From a bacterium (lineage in GTDB: Bacteria > Planctomycetota > SZUA-567): DNA of 56,285 nucleotides. Below are positions 19,095 to 29,075 of the stretch, piece by piece. Where the stretch lies: NCBI GenBank assembly GCA_003249795.1, contig QKHZ01000030.1:1-56285 (forward strand). Direction: 5' to 3'. The notes beneath the pieces were generated by a model, which was given only the letters and a program-made list of their open reading frames with translations, ran no database searches and had not been told where the DNA came from. Made by a program: the position numbers and the translations under genes. Each line of letters begins with the position of its first letter. The first letter of the stretch is position 1.

Positions 19095-19562
19095 TTATTC
19101 GATGGACAAAATCTCCAGTTCCATCTCACCTCCCGGCAACACGGCTTTAACCACATCGCCGACTTCCGCGCCAACCAGCGCTTTTCCGATCGGACTCGTA
19201 CAAAGGATTTTACCACTAGTGGCGTCCGCTTGTCCAGCACCAACCAGTGTTCTTTCCATCTCTTTTCCATCAGAAAGACGTTTGAACTTAACGGTACGCC
19301 CCATGACCGCCTTGCCTTCAGGAGCCTTGGACATATCGATAATATCGGACAGCGCAATCATCCCCTCGAGTTCCTGAAGCTTGCCCTGCACCATGCCAAG
19401 TTCTTCGCGTGCGGCGTGATAGTCTGCATTTTCGCGGAGGTCGCCTTTTTCGCGGGCTTCCTGAATCTGCTGTTTGATCGTGGGCACCCGCTTCTGCAGA
19501 GCCTCTTTTTCTTTCACGATTTTATCATAGCCTTCCTGTGTCATCGCTATACGATCCGGCAT
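19095..19562 (-). CDS. greA: Transcription elongation factor GreA
   Basis: GreA inserts its coiled coil into the RNA polymerase secondary channel and triggers cleavage of backtracked RNA. The product has 155 residues, close to the usual 158: an N-terminal coiled coil with the conserved acidic tip (L-R-E-N-A-D-Y-H-A-A-R-E-E) and a C-terminal FKBP-like domain (S-P-I-G-K-A-L-V-G). The ATG at 19562 follows AAAAAAAGGAGGG. Just upstream GTCGCGGC pairs with GCTGCGAC, so again a hairpin precedes an A-rich SD, as at the CAACGC repeats. It is a single-gene unit with its own terminator. Confidence 0.95.
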   Translation of the reverse strand: MPDRIAMTQEGYDKIVKEKEALQKRVPTIKQQIQEAREKGDLRENADYHAAREELGMVQGKLQELEGMIALSDIIDMSKAPEGKAVMGRTVKFKRLSDGKEMERTLVGAGQADATSGKILCTSPIGKALVGAEVGDVVKAVLPGGEMELEILSIE

Positions 19563-19656
19563 AATTTCCCTCCTTTTTTTGCTTGTCGCAGCGCGTTTTA
19601 TATGCCGCGACACGATAGTGTAACCTTTATTACAACTTCAAGCTGGTTAATTTGAT

Positions 19657-19673
19657 CCAACGCACAGCGTTGG
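19657..19673 (-). repeat. CAACGC palindrome copy between the aminotransferase gene and greA
   Basis: CCAACGC-ACA-GCGTTGG lies 14 bp past the aminotransferase stop. On the minus strand the palindrome and the following GATCA match copy A, after which similarity fades. It differs from the other copies in not adjoining an SD. Confidence 0.6.
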
Positions 19674-19686
19674 CAGCATCATACTG

Positions 19687-20886
19687 TTAGTCCCGGTCTT
19701 CAACCATCAGCTTCAGGCGTGCGCAGCCCTTTTCGATCAACTCGCGGCTGGTGGCATAGCTGAGGCGGATATGGTGATCCTCACCAAACGCGCACCCCGG
19801 TACCGGCGCGACCAGAACCGACTCAAGCGCGGCATTGCAAAAATCAACCGAACCACCGATCTTGATCCCGCCAAGCGTTTTGCCCAGCAGCGCGCTGAAC
19901 TCGGGCATGACATAAAATGCACCGCCCGGCATCGCGCAGGTAATCCCTTCGATGTTATTTAAAAGTGAAACGATCAAGTCGCGACGCGCGGCAAATTCAT
20001 TGCACATGATCTGCACGCAATCCTGCGGGCCGGTCAGCGCCGCAATCGCCGCCATCTGCGAGATCGAGCAGGCGTTACTGGTCGAATGGCTCTGGATATT
20101 GGCCATCGCTTTGGTAATCGCTTCAGGCGCGGCCGAAAAGCCGATCCGCCAGCCGGTCATCGCATAGGCCTTCGAACAGCCGTTGATCACAATTGTGTTC
20201 TGACGACAATAATCACTCAGACCAGCTATCGAAATGTGCTTGTTTTCGCCGTAAACCAGCTTGTCGTAAATTTCATCCGACATGCACAGCACGTTGTGCT
20301 TTTCCAGAACCGCAGCGATTTTCTGCAACTCCGCTTTGTCAATCACCGCACCGGACGGGTTCGACGGGCTGTTCAAAATCAGCATCTTCGTCTTCGGCGT
20401 AATCGCCTGTTCAATGGCCTCAGCCGTCAGTTTGAAACCGGAGGCCGCATCGGTCTGTAAAAATACCGGCGTCCCGCCCGCAAGCCGCACCATTTCCGGA
20501 TAGCTGACCCAGTACGGCACCGGAATAATGACTTCGTCACCATCATCGACCAGCGCCTGACAAGCCAGATAGCAGTTCATCTTCGCACCCGCACCGATCA
20601 GGATTTCTTTCGGCTGATACGTCAGCCCCAGATCCTCTTGAAAACGCATGCACACCGCTTCGCGCAAAGCCGGGTGTCCCGCGTTTGCAAGGTATCCATG
20701 CACGCCGTCATGAATGGCTTTTATCGCAGCTTCGCAAATGTGCTCGGGTGTTTTGAAGTCCGGCTCACCTGCAGCAAACTCGACAATATCCTTCCCCTTG
20801 GCCTTAAGGGATGCTGCTTTTGCAGCGACTGCCATGGTCATGCTTGCTTGACCGGATGCAGCACGACGACTGAGCACCTGGCTCAT
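19687..20886 (-). CDS. Class I PLP aminotransferase (aspartate/aromatic type)
   Basis: This protein of 399 residues belongs to the aspartate aminotransferase I-gamma-like branch, a cytoplasmic PLP enzyme transferring the amino group of aspartate (or related amino acids) to 2-oxoglutarate. The sequence shows F-A-A-G-E-P-D-F, the N-S-P-S-N-P-S-G active-site motif, the S-D-E-I-Y-D loop, the PLP lysine in G-C-S-K-A-Y-A-M-T-G-W-R and the carboxylate-binding Arg in H-H-I-R-L-S-Y-A-T-S. The start at 20886 follows AGGAGA. An upstream TTG/ATG reading is less likely. It stands as a monocistronic unit. The exact donor cannot be fixed from sequence. Confidence 0.88.
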   Translation of the reverse strand: MSQVLSRRAASGQASMTMAVAAKAASLKAKGKDIVEFAAGEPDFKTPEHICEAAIKAIHDGVHGYLANAGHPALREAVCMRFQEDLGLTYQPKEILIGAGAKMNCYLACQALVDDGDEVIIPVPYWVSYPEMVRLAGGTPVFLQTDAASGFKLTAEAIEQAITPKTKMLILNSPSNPSGAVIDKAELQKIAAVLEKHNVLCMSDEIYDKLVYGENKHISIAGLSDYCRQNTIVINGCSKAYAMTGWRIGFSAAPEAITKAMANIQSHSTSNACSISQMAAIAALTGPQDCVQIMCNEFAARRDLIVSLLNNIEGITCAMPGGAFYVMPEFSALLGKTLGGIKIGGSVDFCNAALESVLVAPVPGCAFGEDHHIRLSYATSRELIEKGCARLKLMVEDRD

Positions 20887-21294
20887 AGTTTGATTCTCCT
20901 GCGCAATAGTGACTGTCAATGATCACCCTCCACACGGCCTCAATAGAAACCGGTATGACCTGTAACGATGTGCATTCCGGTCTGCAGATACGGATGGGCA
21001 CAAAACCAATCCATAACCATACACCGTAAAAAAAACACACCGCCAGCGGAATACCTTTCCGTGCGGTCAACGTATTTTAATTGATCCTATAATCCTCACG
21101 GCCATAGTCAAGTAAAACCCGCCCCTTCAGGATGAAAATGGAGCCGGAAAATCATAAATACTCCAACCGAGCGAATACACAAACAATCACTTATTTTGCC
21201 AAGTTCGTTTGCCCACCGTGCAACCCACGAAGAAAGCCATACCATAACATCATGCCATTAAATATCTTATATTCTTATTGCAAAAGATGCAGAC
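20887..21294. other. Divergent intergenic region
   Basis: This lies between the minus-strand aminotransferase gene and the plus-strand acetyltransferase gene. The right half is AT-rich and leads into the promoter at 21295. I see no RNA gene or open frame worth reporting. Confidence 0.5.
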
Positions 21295-21322
21295 TTGACA
21301 AAGATTGAGTCCTTGCTATAGT
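21295..21322 (+). promoter_or_regulatory. Strong sigma-70 type promoter for the GNAT gene
   Basis: A consensus TTGACA (21295-21300) and TATAGT (21317-21322) are spaced by 16 bp, 60 bp before the start codon. Confidence 0.75.
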
Positions 21323-21381
21323 CATAAGGTGTTACCATGTACTCTGCTCAATTTCACCATAAGTCGACCTGAAGGCCCAGA

Positions 21382-22266
21382 ATGATTATTTTCCGGAACT
21401 ACCGCCCACCGCACGGCTTTACCGATGACTTTCAAAAGGTCAAATCATTTCTGCACTCTTTGGATGAAAACCACAGTAACGGCTTCTGTACCATGAATGC
21501 CGTCCGGTGGGAGTGGTCTTTTTCCCTGCCCTATTTTAACAAGCAATACATCAACAAAATCGGTCTTTGGGAAGATTGCGGCAAACTTGTCGCTCTGGCG
21601 ACCTATGAAACCGAACTGAAAGATATTTTCATTGTCATTGATGAAGACTACAGCTATCTGAAAAAAGACGTGCTGCGCTATGCGCGGGAAGGCTTTGCTC
21701 CTGACAAAAAAGTGTTTATCAATATTCCCGACCACGACAGGCAACTGCAAACAATCGCCCGTGAGATGGGACTAACACCAACCCAAAAACGGGAAGATCT
21801 TGCTGTTTTCGAAACAAGGCAAAAGCCGGACTACACGCTTGAAGACGGCTTTAGCATTGTCAGCCTGAAAGACAACTGTGATGTGAAACAATACGGAGCG
21901 GTTCTCTACAGAGGCTTTGACCACGGCGACTTCCCGCCCGACACCATACAGGAATATAACGAACGCGCGTTTAGCCTTTCAGGTCCCGGCAACGATTTAA
22001 GTTTGAAAATCGCCGTCGTCTCTCCTGAGAATCAGTTCGTGTCGTTCTGCGGAATGTGGTATTCACCCGGCGATGAGAATGCATATGTTGAACCCGTTGC
22101 AACTGACCCGAAATACAGAAATAGAGGGTTCGGGCGGGCTGCGGTACTGGAAGGAATCCGCAGGTGCATGGCGCATGGCGCCAAACGTGCCTATGTCGGC
22201 TCACCGCAGCAGTTTTACTACAACATCGGGTTTGACCCGGTGGCTACCTTTACGTTCTGGCAATAA
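21382..22266 (+). CDS. GNAT family N-acetyltransferase, two-domain
   Basis: This protein of 294 residues has its acetyl-CoA-binding motif A near residues 235-255 (V-x-P-V-A-T-D-P-K-Y-R-N-R-G-F-G-R-A-A), the R/Q-x-x-G-x-G/A signature. The end, Q-Q-F-Y-Y-N-I-G-F, is the typical GNAT beta-bulge with a conserved Tyr. The N-terminal half looks like a second, degenerate GNAT fold, as in tandem-GNAT enzymes. The acceptor is unknown; antibiotic, amino acid or protein acetylation are all possible. It is monocistronic, with its own promoter and terminator. Its G+C is lower than that of the flanking biosynthetic genes, which could reflect transfer. Confidence 0.85.
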   Translation: MIIFRNYRPPHGFTDDFQKVKSFLHSLDENHSNGFCTMNAVRWEWSFSLPYFNKQYINKIGLWEDCGKLVALATYETELKDIFIVIDEDYSYLKKDVLRYAREGFAPDKKVFINIPDHDRQLQTIAREMGLTPTQKREDLAVFETRQKPDYTLEDGFSIVSLKDNCDVKQYGAVLYRGFDHGDFPPDTIQEYNERAFSLSGPGNDLSLKIAVVSPENQFVSFCGMWYSPGDENAYVEPVATDPKYRNRGFGRAAVLEGIRRCMAHGAKRAYVGSPQQFYYNIGFDPVATFTFWQ

Positions 22267-22289
22267 AATTCTGTTCAATGCAAATAACA

Positions 22290-22325
22290 TAAAAACCACT
22301 CCAACCTGTTTCAGATTGGAGTGGT
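22290..22325. terminator. Shared terminator between the GNAT gene (plus) and trpB (minus)
   Basis: ACCACTCCAA and TTGGAGTGGT form a 10-bp stem in the gap between two converging genes. The A-run to its left gives a better T-tract on the minus strand (after trpB). Confidence 0.75.
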
Positions 22326-22375
22326 TGTCTGAATTTATTGTCTATGGCTTCGATATGCCGCTTGTTCTGAAACCG

Positions 22376-23626
22376 TTACTGTTTTTTCTTCTCGTCAAAG
22401 CGGCGGACTTCATCACGCAGAAACGCCTCCCACGTACCGGTCTGATCAACCGCCGGTGCCGTAATAAAGATATCCTTGTCCCCGCGGCCTGACATGTTGA
22501 CCACCAGAATCTCGTCAGACGACATCTTCGGCGCAAGCTTGATCACCTCCGCCAGCGCATGCGTCGACTCCAGCGCGGGAATAATCCCTTCGTTGCGTGC
22601 GAAAAAGCGGAACGCTTCAATCACTTCCGCGTCAGTGGCAAGCGTAAAACTGATCCGCCCCATCTTCTCGAGCTGAGCAAGCTGCGGGCCGATACCGGCA
22701 TAGTCAAGGCCGGCACTGATCGAGTGGGTCGGCGACATCTGCCCTTCTTCCTGCAGGAAAATCGACTTGTACCCGTGAAAGACCCCGAGGCTGCCACTGC
22801 CGTTCATGCGCGCGGCGTGATCGCCAATCTCCGGCCCGCGCCCACCGGCTTCAACCGCGACCATCTTCACGTCTTTGTCATTCAGAAAATCGGTAAAGAA
22901 TCCCATGCTGTTGGAACCGCCGCCGACACACGCGACCATCACCGACGGCAGACGCCCTTCACGCTCTTTAATCTGTTGTTTGACTTCACGGCCGATGACC
23001 GACTGAAAATCACGGACAATATCCGGATACGGCGCTGGTCCCAATGCGCTACCCAACAGATAATGCACACCGTCAGGATTTTTCACCCACTGCTCGATCG
23101 CCTCATCCACCGCGTCTGTCAGCGTCTTGCTTCCGCGCGTAACCGGAATCACCTCGGCACCGAACTGCTGCATCCAGAAGACATTCGGCCGCTGGCGGCG
23201 CACATCGTCCTGCCCCATGTACACGCGGCATTTCATCCCAAGGCGTGCGGCGGCACACGCGCTGGCAAGCCCGTGTTGACCGGCACCGGTCTCGGCGATA
23301 ACGGTGTGCTTGCCCATTCTTTTTGCAAGCAGCGCCTGCCCGACAGCGTTGTTGATCTTGTGCGCACCGGTATTGGCAAGGCCTTCAAGTTTGATATAGA
23401 TCTTCGCACCACCCAACTCACGCGTCGCGTTTTCAGCATAGAGCAGCGGTGTCGGACGACCGATGAATGTCTGCTGGATAGTGAGAAGTTCTTTCTGAAA
23501 ATCAGGATCTTTACCGAACTTCGCATAAGCATCGGCAAGTTCCTGCAGCAAAGGTTCGAGTTCATCCGGTACAAACCGCCCGCCGAACTCGCCAAAAAAT
23601 CCACCTTTTGACTCTTCCTCACTCAT
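22376..23626 (-). CDS. trpB: Tryptophan synthase beta subunit
   Basis: TrpB condenses indole with serine to tryptophan using PLP. The 416 residues are of the TrpB1 type: G-F-F-G-E-F-G-G-R-F-V-P at the N-terminus, PLP lysine K90 in G-A-H-K-I-N-N, the E-T-G-A-G-Q-H-G loop and the phosphate-binding G-G-G-S-N-S motif. The start at 23626 is chosen from AAAGG at good spacing; ATGs at 23629 and 23647 are in frame. trpA is not adjacent, and trpC lies 32 kb away on the other strand, so the trp genes are dispersed. A leader-peptide attenuator directly upstream (23687-23863) implies control by charged tRNA-Trp. Confidence 0.95.
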   Translation of the reverse strand: MSEEESKGGFFGEFGGRFVPDELEPLLQELADAYAKFGKDPDFQKELLTIQQTFIGRPTPLLYAENATRELGGAKIYIKLEGLANTGAHKINNAVGQALLAKRMGKHTVIAETGAGQHGLASACAAARLGMKCRVYMGQDDVRRQRPNVFWMQQFGAEVIPVTRGSKTLTDAVDEAIEQWVKNPDGVHYLLGSALGPAPYPDIVRDFQSVIGREVKQQIKEREGRLPSVMVACVGGGSNSMGFFTDFLNDKDVKMVAVEAGGRGPEIGDHAARMNGSGSLGVFHGYKSIFLQEEGQMSPTHSISAGLDYAGIGPQLAQLEKMGRISFTLATDAEVIEAFRFFARNEGIIPALESTHALAEVIKLAPKMSSDEILVVNMSGRGDKDIFITAPAVDQTGTWEAFLRDEVRRFDEKKKQ

Positions 23627-23686
23627 CATCCATCCTTTCTTTTCCATTCCGGTTTGATATCCGTTGAAATGCTTCTATAGAGAAAT

Positions 23687-23716
23687 AAAAAAACGCCGGC
23701 TTATGATAAGCCAGCG
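23687..23716 (-). terminator. Trp attenuator: intrinsic terminator ahead of trpB
   Basis: On the minus strand CGCTGGCTT-ATCAT-AAGCCGGCG is a 9-bp stem with one G-T pair and a 5-nt loop, followed by seven T. It lies in the leader between the small Trp-containing peptide and the trpB start, 60 nt before the gene. It therefore acts within the transcript and not after a gene. Confidence 0.8.
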
Positions 23717-23754
23717 ATTAGATGAATCCACAGATCCTTTCAGCAGCTTATCAG
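23705..23754 (-). promoter_or_regulatory. Trp attenuator: alternative antiterminator pairing
   Basis: Directly after the leader stop, TGATAAGCTG (about 23744-23753, minus strand) can pair with TGGCTTATCA, which contains the left arm of the terminator (23703-23712): eight Watson-Crick and two wobble pairs. Forming this would destroy the terminator. The leader codons GGT-AGC contain GTAGC, able to pair with GCTGC of the same upstream arm, giving the classic 1:2 / 2:3 / 3:4 choice. Structure is inferred by hand. Confidence 0.65.
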
Positions 23755-23761
23755 AAAATGA

Positions 23762-23809
23762 TCAGCTACCCCACCAGTATTTACGGATCATGGTTACGTT
23801 ATCGTTCAC
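23762..23809 (-). CDS. trpL: Trp leader peptide, 15 codons
   Basis: GTG at 23809, preceded by GGAG at 6-nt spacing, opens a 15-codon frame ending in K-Y-W-W-G-S and TGA. Two consecutive Trp codons (12 and 13) close to the stop, plus the overlapping antiterminator and terminator arms and the trpB gene downstream, are the signature of transcription attenuation. Ribosomes stalling for lack of Trp-tRNA would favour the antiterminator. The peptide itself needs no further function. The frame is too short for ordinary gene finders. The symbol is used by functional analogy with enterobacterial trpL; no sequence homology is claimed. Confidence 0.8.
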   Translation of the reverse strand: MNDNVTMIRKYWWGS

Positions 23810-23834
23810 AAATTTCTCCGGTTGCTTTTCACTA

Positions 23835-23863
23835 AGTTTATCCGGATGATCCCGCATTGTCAA
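23835..23863 (-). promoter_or_regulatory. Promoter of the trp leader-trpB unit
   Basis: On the minus strand a consensus TTGACA (23863-23858), 17-bp spacer and TAAACT (23840-23835) lie just downstream of the pyrG stop. Transcription would start near 23828, about 20 nt before the leader-peptide start codon. Confidence 0.75.
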
Positions 23864-23900
23864 GGTAGAGATGCCAACTGCCTTTTGCAACGCGTGGACA

Positions 23901-25962
<2,062 letters not shown>

Positions 25963-26208
25963 TCAGCCGAGTTTCGGCACCAGATAGTCGACCGTGCTCT
26001 GCATCGTGCGCAGTTCGCCGTAATCGGCTTCCGGCACTTCGACCTTGTGCTGCTTGCGCAGTTCCATCACGATATCAAGAAAGTCCATGCTGTCCAGACC
26101 GATCTGATCGCGTAGCGGCTCCGCGTCATCGATGGCTGACAGATCTTCATCCGGCGCAATGTCTGCGATAATATCAAGTACCAACTGGCGTATTTCTTCC
26201 CGGCTCAT
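25963..26208 (-). CDS. Acyl carrier protein
   Basis: This acidic protein of 81 residues has the phosphopantetheine attachment Ser40 in G-L-D-S-M-D-F, an ACP signature. It carries acyl chains as thioesters for fatty-acid or polyketide-type elongation. The start at 26208 follows GAGGAG. It lies about 100 bp downstream of a ketosynthase gene on the same strand and is followed by a terminator, so the two form a small unit. The sequence differs from housekeeping AcpP (usually D-S-L-D), so it is probably a dedicated carrier for this ketosynthase. The product is unknown. Confidence 0.9.
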   Translation of the reverse strand: MSREEIRQLVLDIIADIAPDEDLSAIDDAEPLRDQIGLDSMDFLDIVMELRKQHKVEVPEADYGELRTMQSTVDYLVPKLG

Positions 26209-26310
26209 GCTACTCCTCACACGTCTTCTATTCTATACTATTAAAATGTCCTACCATTTTTTTATCACGCAAACGATGCAGGCACTAATCTATTGCGCAA
26301 ATTTCCGACC

Positions 26311-27540
26311 CTACGCCTCAAAGCGTTTTACGATCAGAACCGCGTTGATGCCGAGCATCCCGAATGAGTTGTTCAAAATATAACGGATTTCTTCCGCTTG
26401 GCAAGGCTTTCCCGTCACAAGTTTTGGCAAAGCACACGCGGGATCCAGATCATCCACGTTAATTGTCGGGTGGACGATATTATCGGTCAGGCTCGGTAAA
26501 TTGCCCGCCAGCTCCAGAGAACCAGCCGCGCCCATCGCATGGCCGAAGAAACTTTTCGTATTATTCACATACGTGCGCATGTTTTCGCCAAACACCTCGC
26601 GAAGCGCCGCGCACTCTTTCGGGTCACCCTCCGGCGTTCCGGTTGCGTGGGTGCTTACAAGGTCGATCTGCTCGGGTTTGAGCCCCGCGCGCTCAATTGC
26701 TTTTTTCATGCACTGCGCCTGACGCTCCGCATTCGGCAGAACAAAATCGGTCGCATCCGTATTAATCGCCCAACCCGCGATTTCCGCGATAATCGTCGCT
26801 CCCCGCTTCTCTGCGTCAGACAAGCGTTCGAGTACATACAGACAGCCGCCTTCGCTGATGACAATCCCGTTGCGTGCCTTGTCAAACGGCCGGCTGGCTC
26901 GGTTGGGATCTTCATTTGTAGCAAGTGCATTCTGACTTTTGAAGCCTGCGAAAATTCCAAATGTATGGATGCTCTCACTGACTCCGCCGCCGATAGCGAT
27001 ATCCACCTCGTGCATCATCAGCTGTTGCGCCGCATGAATGACACCGTAATTTCCTGCCGCACACGCCGCTCCGATACAGCAGTGCGGGCCGGTAATTCCC
27101 ATATTCAAACACACTTCACCGGCCGGAGAATTTGCAACCGTCCGCGGATTGTGGTGGTGCGTCCAGTATTTCGTGTCGTAGTCGAATTCCTTGATATTCG
27201 CGATTTCAGTTTCCGTCTCGACATTGCCGTGTTCGGTTGTGCCAACGTAGACACCGATCCGCGAAGGATCAAGATCCGCGACCTTCAAGCCCGCACTGAC
27301 AAACGCTTCCTGCGCGCAATAAATCGAGATGGAGCCGGCCCGTGTTCCGCGACGGACTTCTTTTTTCTTCTGATAGCGTGTCGCGTCAAAATCACAGATC
27401 CCGGCAGGGCACTCTTCCATATAACGGGGTTTGAGCCACTGCACATTCGGCTGCCCCGCCAATAATTTTTCCCGATGGGTGGCCAGGTCATTGCCTAAGG
27501 GAGAAGTCAGTCCCAAGCCTGTTATAACAATCCGTTCCAT
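26311..27540 (-). CDS. Beta-ketoacyl-ACP synthase, FabF type
   Basis: This condensing enzyme extends acyl-ACP with malonyl-ACP. It has 409 residues of thiolase fold with nucleophile C160 in G-A-A-C-A-A-G, the histidine in S-T-H-A-T-G-T-P-E-G-D and a second histidine in K-S-F-F-G-H-A-M-G-A-A-G, so the triad is complete. The N-terminal M-E-R-I-V-I-T-G-L-G-L-T-S-P-L-G is typical. The T-P-E-G-D segment replaces the T-P-x-N-D of FabF, suggesting a specialised lineage. It is paired with its own ACP but without fabD, fabG or fabZ, so it may serve a modified fatty acid or small polyketide rather than core lipid synthesis (inference). Confidence 0.88.
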   Translation of the reverse strand: MERIVITGLGLTSPLGNDLATHREKLLAGQPNVQWLKPRYMEECPAGICDFDATRYQKKKEVRRGTRAGSISIYCAQEAFVSAGLKVADLDPSRIGVYVGTTEHGNVETETEIANIKEFDYDTKYWTHHHNPRTVANSPAGEVCLNMGITGPHCCIGAACAAGNYGVIHAAQQLMMHEVDIAIGGGVSESIHTFGIFAGFKSQNALATNEDPNRASRPFDKARNGIVISEGGCLYVLERLSDAEKRGATIIAEIAGWAINTDATDFVLPNAERQAQCMKKAIERAGLKPEQIDLVSTHATGTPEGDPKECAALREVFGENMRTYVNNTKSFFGHAMGAAGSLELAGNLPSLTDNIVHPTINVDDLDPACALPKLVTGKPCQAEEIRYILNNSFGMLGINAVLIVKRFEA

Positions 27541-27872
27541 CTTTGTCTCTTTCTTCCGCTACCTGAAAACCGGTTTATTGCATTCTTCCCGACGCTTGCT
27601 TATAACATGCATATCGTTCCATATACTGTACCGGCAAGCTGTTGTAATTTGATGATCATAACCGAGCCGGAGCATCTATACCAGAGGATTGTCCGGAAGT
27701 TTATGAAAAAAGCAGTGTAACGATTCCAGACAAAATGGCAATGTTTTTTGCAAAAGCGATTTTTTTACTCTGTTTTCTTCTTGCATGTCCACTTTCTGAA
27801 CGGGTATCATTCCTACAATTGCTGTAACGAGACATAAAAGCCGTTTATTCGATAGAAATGGTATAGATTCAG
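27541..27872. other. Divergent intergenic region
   Basis: This 330-bp stretch between the ketosynthase (minus) and a response regulator (plus) must hold both promoters. I see AT-rich stretches around 27740-27830 but no clear -35/-10 pair, and no gene. Confidence 0.4.
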
Positions 27873-28265
27873 ATGGTCCAAGAACAAGAGCCGGCAGTCC
27901 TCTTTGTCGACGATGACGAACAGGTGGTGGATTTCCTCTCCACATTTTGCCGGGCACTCGGTGTTGAACATGCATCAACAACTTCCGCACATGAAGCGTT
28001 GCAAATGTGCGCAACCCGTCGCTTTGATTTAGTCATTACCGATTTAAAGATGCCGACAATGGATGGCGTTGAACTTGCAAAGCGCCTGAAAAAAGAGCAT
28101 CCTGATATCGGACTCTTCAGTTTTACCGGCGAAACAGGCCACTATAACTTAGATGAGCTCAAAGAAATATTCGAGTATATCTACTTCAAGCCGACCGATT
28201 ATTCCCGAATGATTGGCGAAACGATGAAATTTCTCGCGCTTCGGAAATATCCCGGTCTCAGATAA
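27873..28265 (+). CDS. Single-domain response regulator (receiver only)
   Basis: This 130-residue receiver has the acidic pocket in V-D-D-D-E, phospho-acceptor D57 in V-I-T-D-L-K-M-P, switch Thr in F-S-F-T-G-E and conserved Lys in Y-F-K-P. The T-G-E-T-G-H sequence after the switch residue is unusual. No output domain or adjacent kinase is present. It is an orphan regulator with its own terminator and a weak SD. Like the receiver at 12.6 kb it is a candidate CheY equivalent for the chemosensory operon 10 kb downstream, but nothing in the sequence proves this. Confidence 0.88.
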   Translation: MVQEQEPAVLFVDDDEQVVDFLSTFCRALGVEHASTTSAHEALQMCATRRFDLVITDLKMPTMDGVELAKRLKKEHPDIGLFSFTGETGHYNLDELKEIFEYIYFKPTDYSRMIGETMKFLALRKYPGLR

Positions 28266-28345
28266 CAAGTTACACTTTTTTAATTCTCTGAGACGATTTC
28301 CCGGAAAAGTTGCCGACACCGCCACCTTGGGGTATACTTGGTATG

Positions 28346-28407
28346 GGCGCACCGATGTTTCCCCACGAGGTTCCCCAAACCCCAACCCCCTCCGGTGCGC
28401 CTTTTTC
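28346..28407 (+). terminator. Terminator after the response regulator
   Basis: GGCGCACCG and CGGTGCGCC are perfectly complementary and followed by TTTTT. They enclose an unusually long, pyrimidine-rich loop of about 38 nt. Confidence 0.65.
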
Positions 28408-28428
28408 ATTTATTGCATTTCAGATACT

Positions 28429-29046
28429 TCAGTCGAAATACGAATTCGGCATCCCGATAACCTTCTGATTGGTAAAATGCATCGGGTCGCTCATGCACAC
28501 GACCTGCCCCTCACGCGCCAACTTCTGATAAAATCGCGGCAATCCATGGTGGCCTTCTGGAATCCCGCCGATATGACGATATGCTTCCCGATCGATAAAC
28601 AGACCATGCGATAGAGTGATTTTATGGGAGAGATGCGCGTTCAGATTCCGGACCATCACCCGAAGCCAGCAGCTGATACTCCACTTGCGTGGCGCCAGGT
28701 AAAAATATCCGCCGACAACGCCGCGCTGGTCAAGTGCGCTCAGGATCTGAATTCCTGCGTTTTCCACCGGAAACGAGCGCACGGACAAAAACCAGAATGC
28801 CGACCCACGCGCACGTTTGACCGCTTCAGAAACAGCCTGCGACTCGGTACCGATCCCGCGCACGATACTGACACCGCGTGTTGCAGCGATAGCGACGGTA
28901 TCGTCAGAAGAGCCCAGATCGCACAGAATCACTTCCATCGCGCCGCATGTTAACATATTATCGAGAAACGCAGGCAGTAATGCCGCCGCGTTTTTGACGG
29001 GGACAATAACCGACACCCCCTCAACCCACTCTAACATCCGTGCCAT
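28429..29046 (-). CDS. Glycosyltransferase family 2-like protein
   Basis: This protein of 205 residues starts with a GT-A nucleotide-sugar fold (V-S-V-I-V-P-V-K-N near residues 10-20, then C-D-L-G-S-S-D-D-T). That resembles the compact GT2 proteins in which the D-G-S-x-D-x-T motif is conserved. The usual D-x-D equivalent reads S-V-R-S-F, so metal binding is uncertain. G-L-F-I-D-R-E-A-Y-R-H-I-G-G-I-P and a Leu-Pro-Arg-Phe segment match the acceptor half. No transmembrane helix is seen. The start at 29046 has GGAAA upstream; the frame continues upstream but into an inverted repeat. Donor and acceptor sugars are unknown. Confidence 0.75.
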   Translation of the reverse strand: MARMLEWVEGVSVIVPVKNAAALLPAFLDNMLTCGAMEVILCDLGSSDDTVAIAATRGVSIVRGIGTESQAVSEAVKRARGSAFWFLSVRSFPVENAGIQILSALDQRGVVGGYFYLAPRKWSISCWLRVMVRNLNAHLSHKITLSHGLFIDREAYRHIGGIPEGHHGLPRFYQKLAREGQVVCMSDPMHFTNQKVIGMPNSYFD

Positions 29047-29075
29047 GATCAGATTTCCAATACGCCCAACGAAAC

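Noticed and set aside
22559-23611. 350-codon plus-strand frame antisense to trpB
   Set aside because: The opposite strand encodes an intact TrpB with all motifs, and the antisense frame has no start signal or recognisable domain.
28346-28407. Riboswitch-like pyrimidine-rich structure after the response regulator
   Set aside because: It follows a stop codon rather than preceding a gene on its strand, and the stem plus T-run is explained by a terminator with a long loop.
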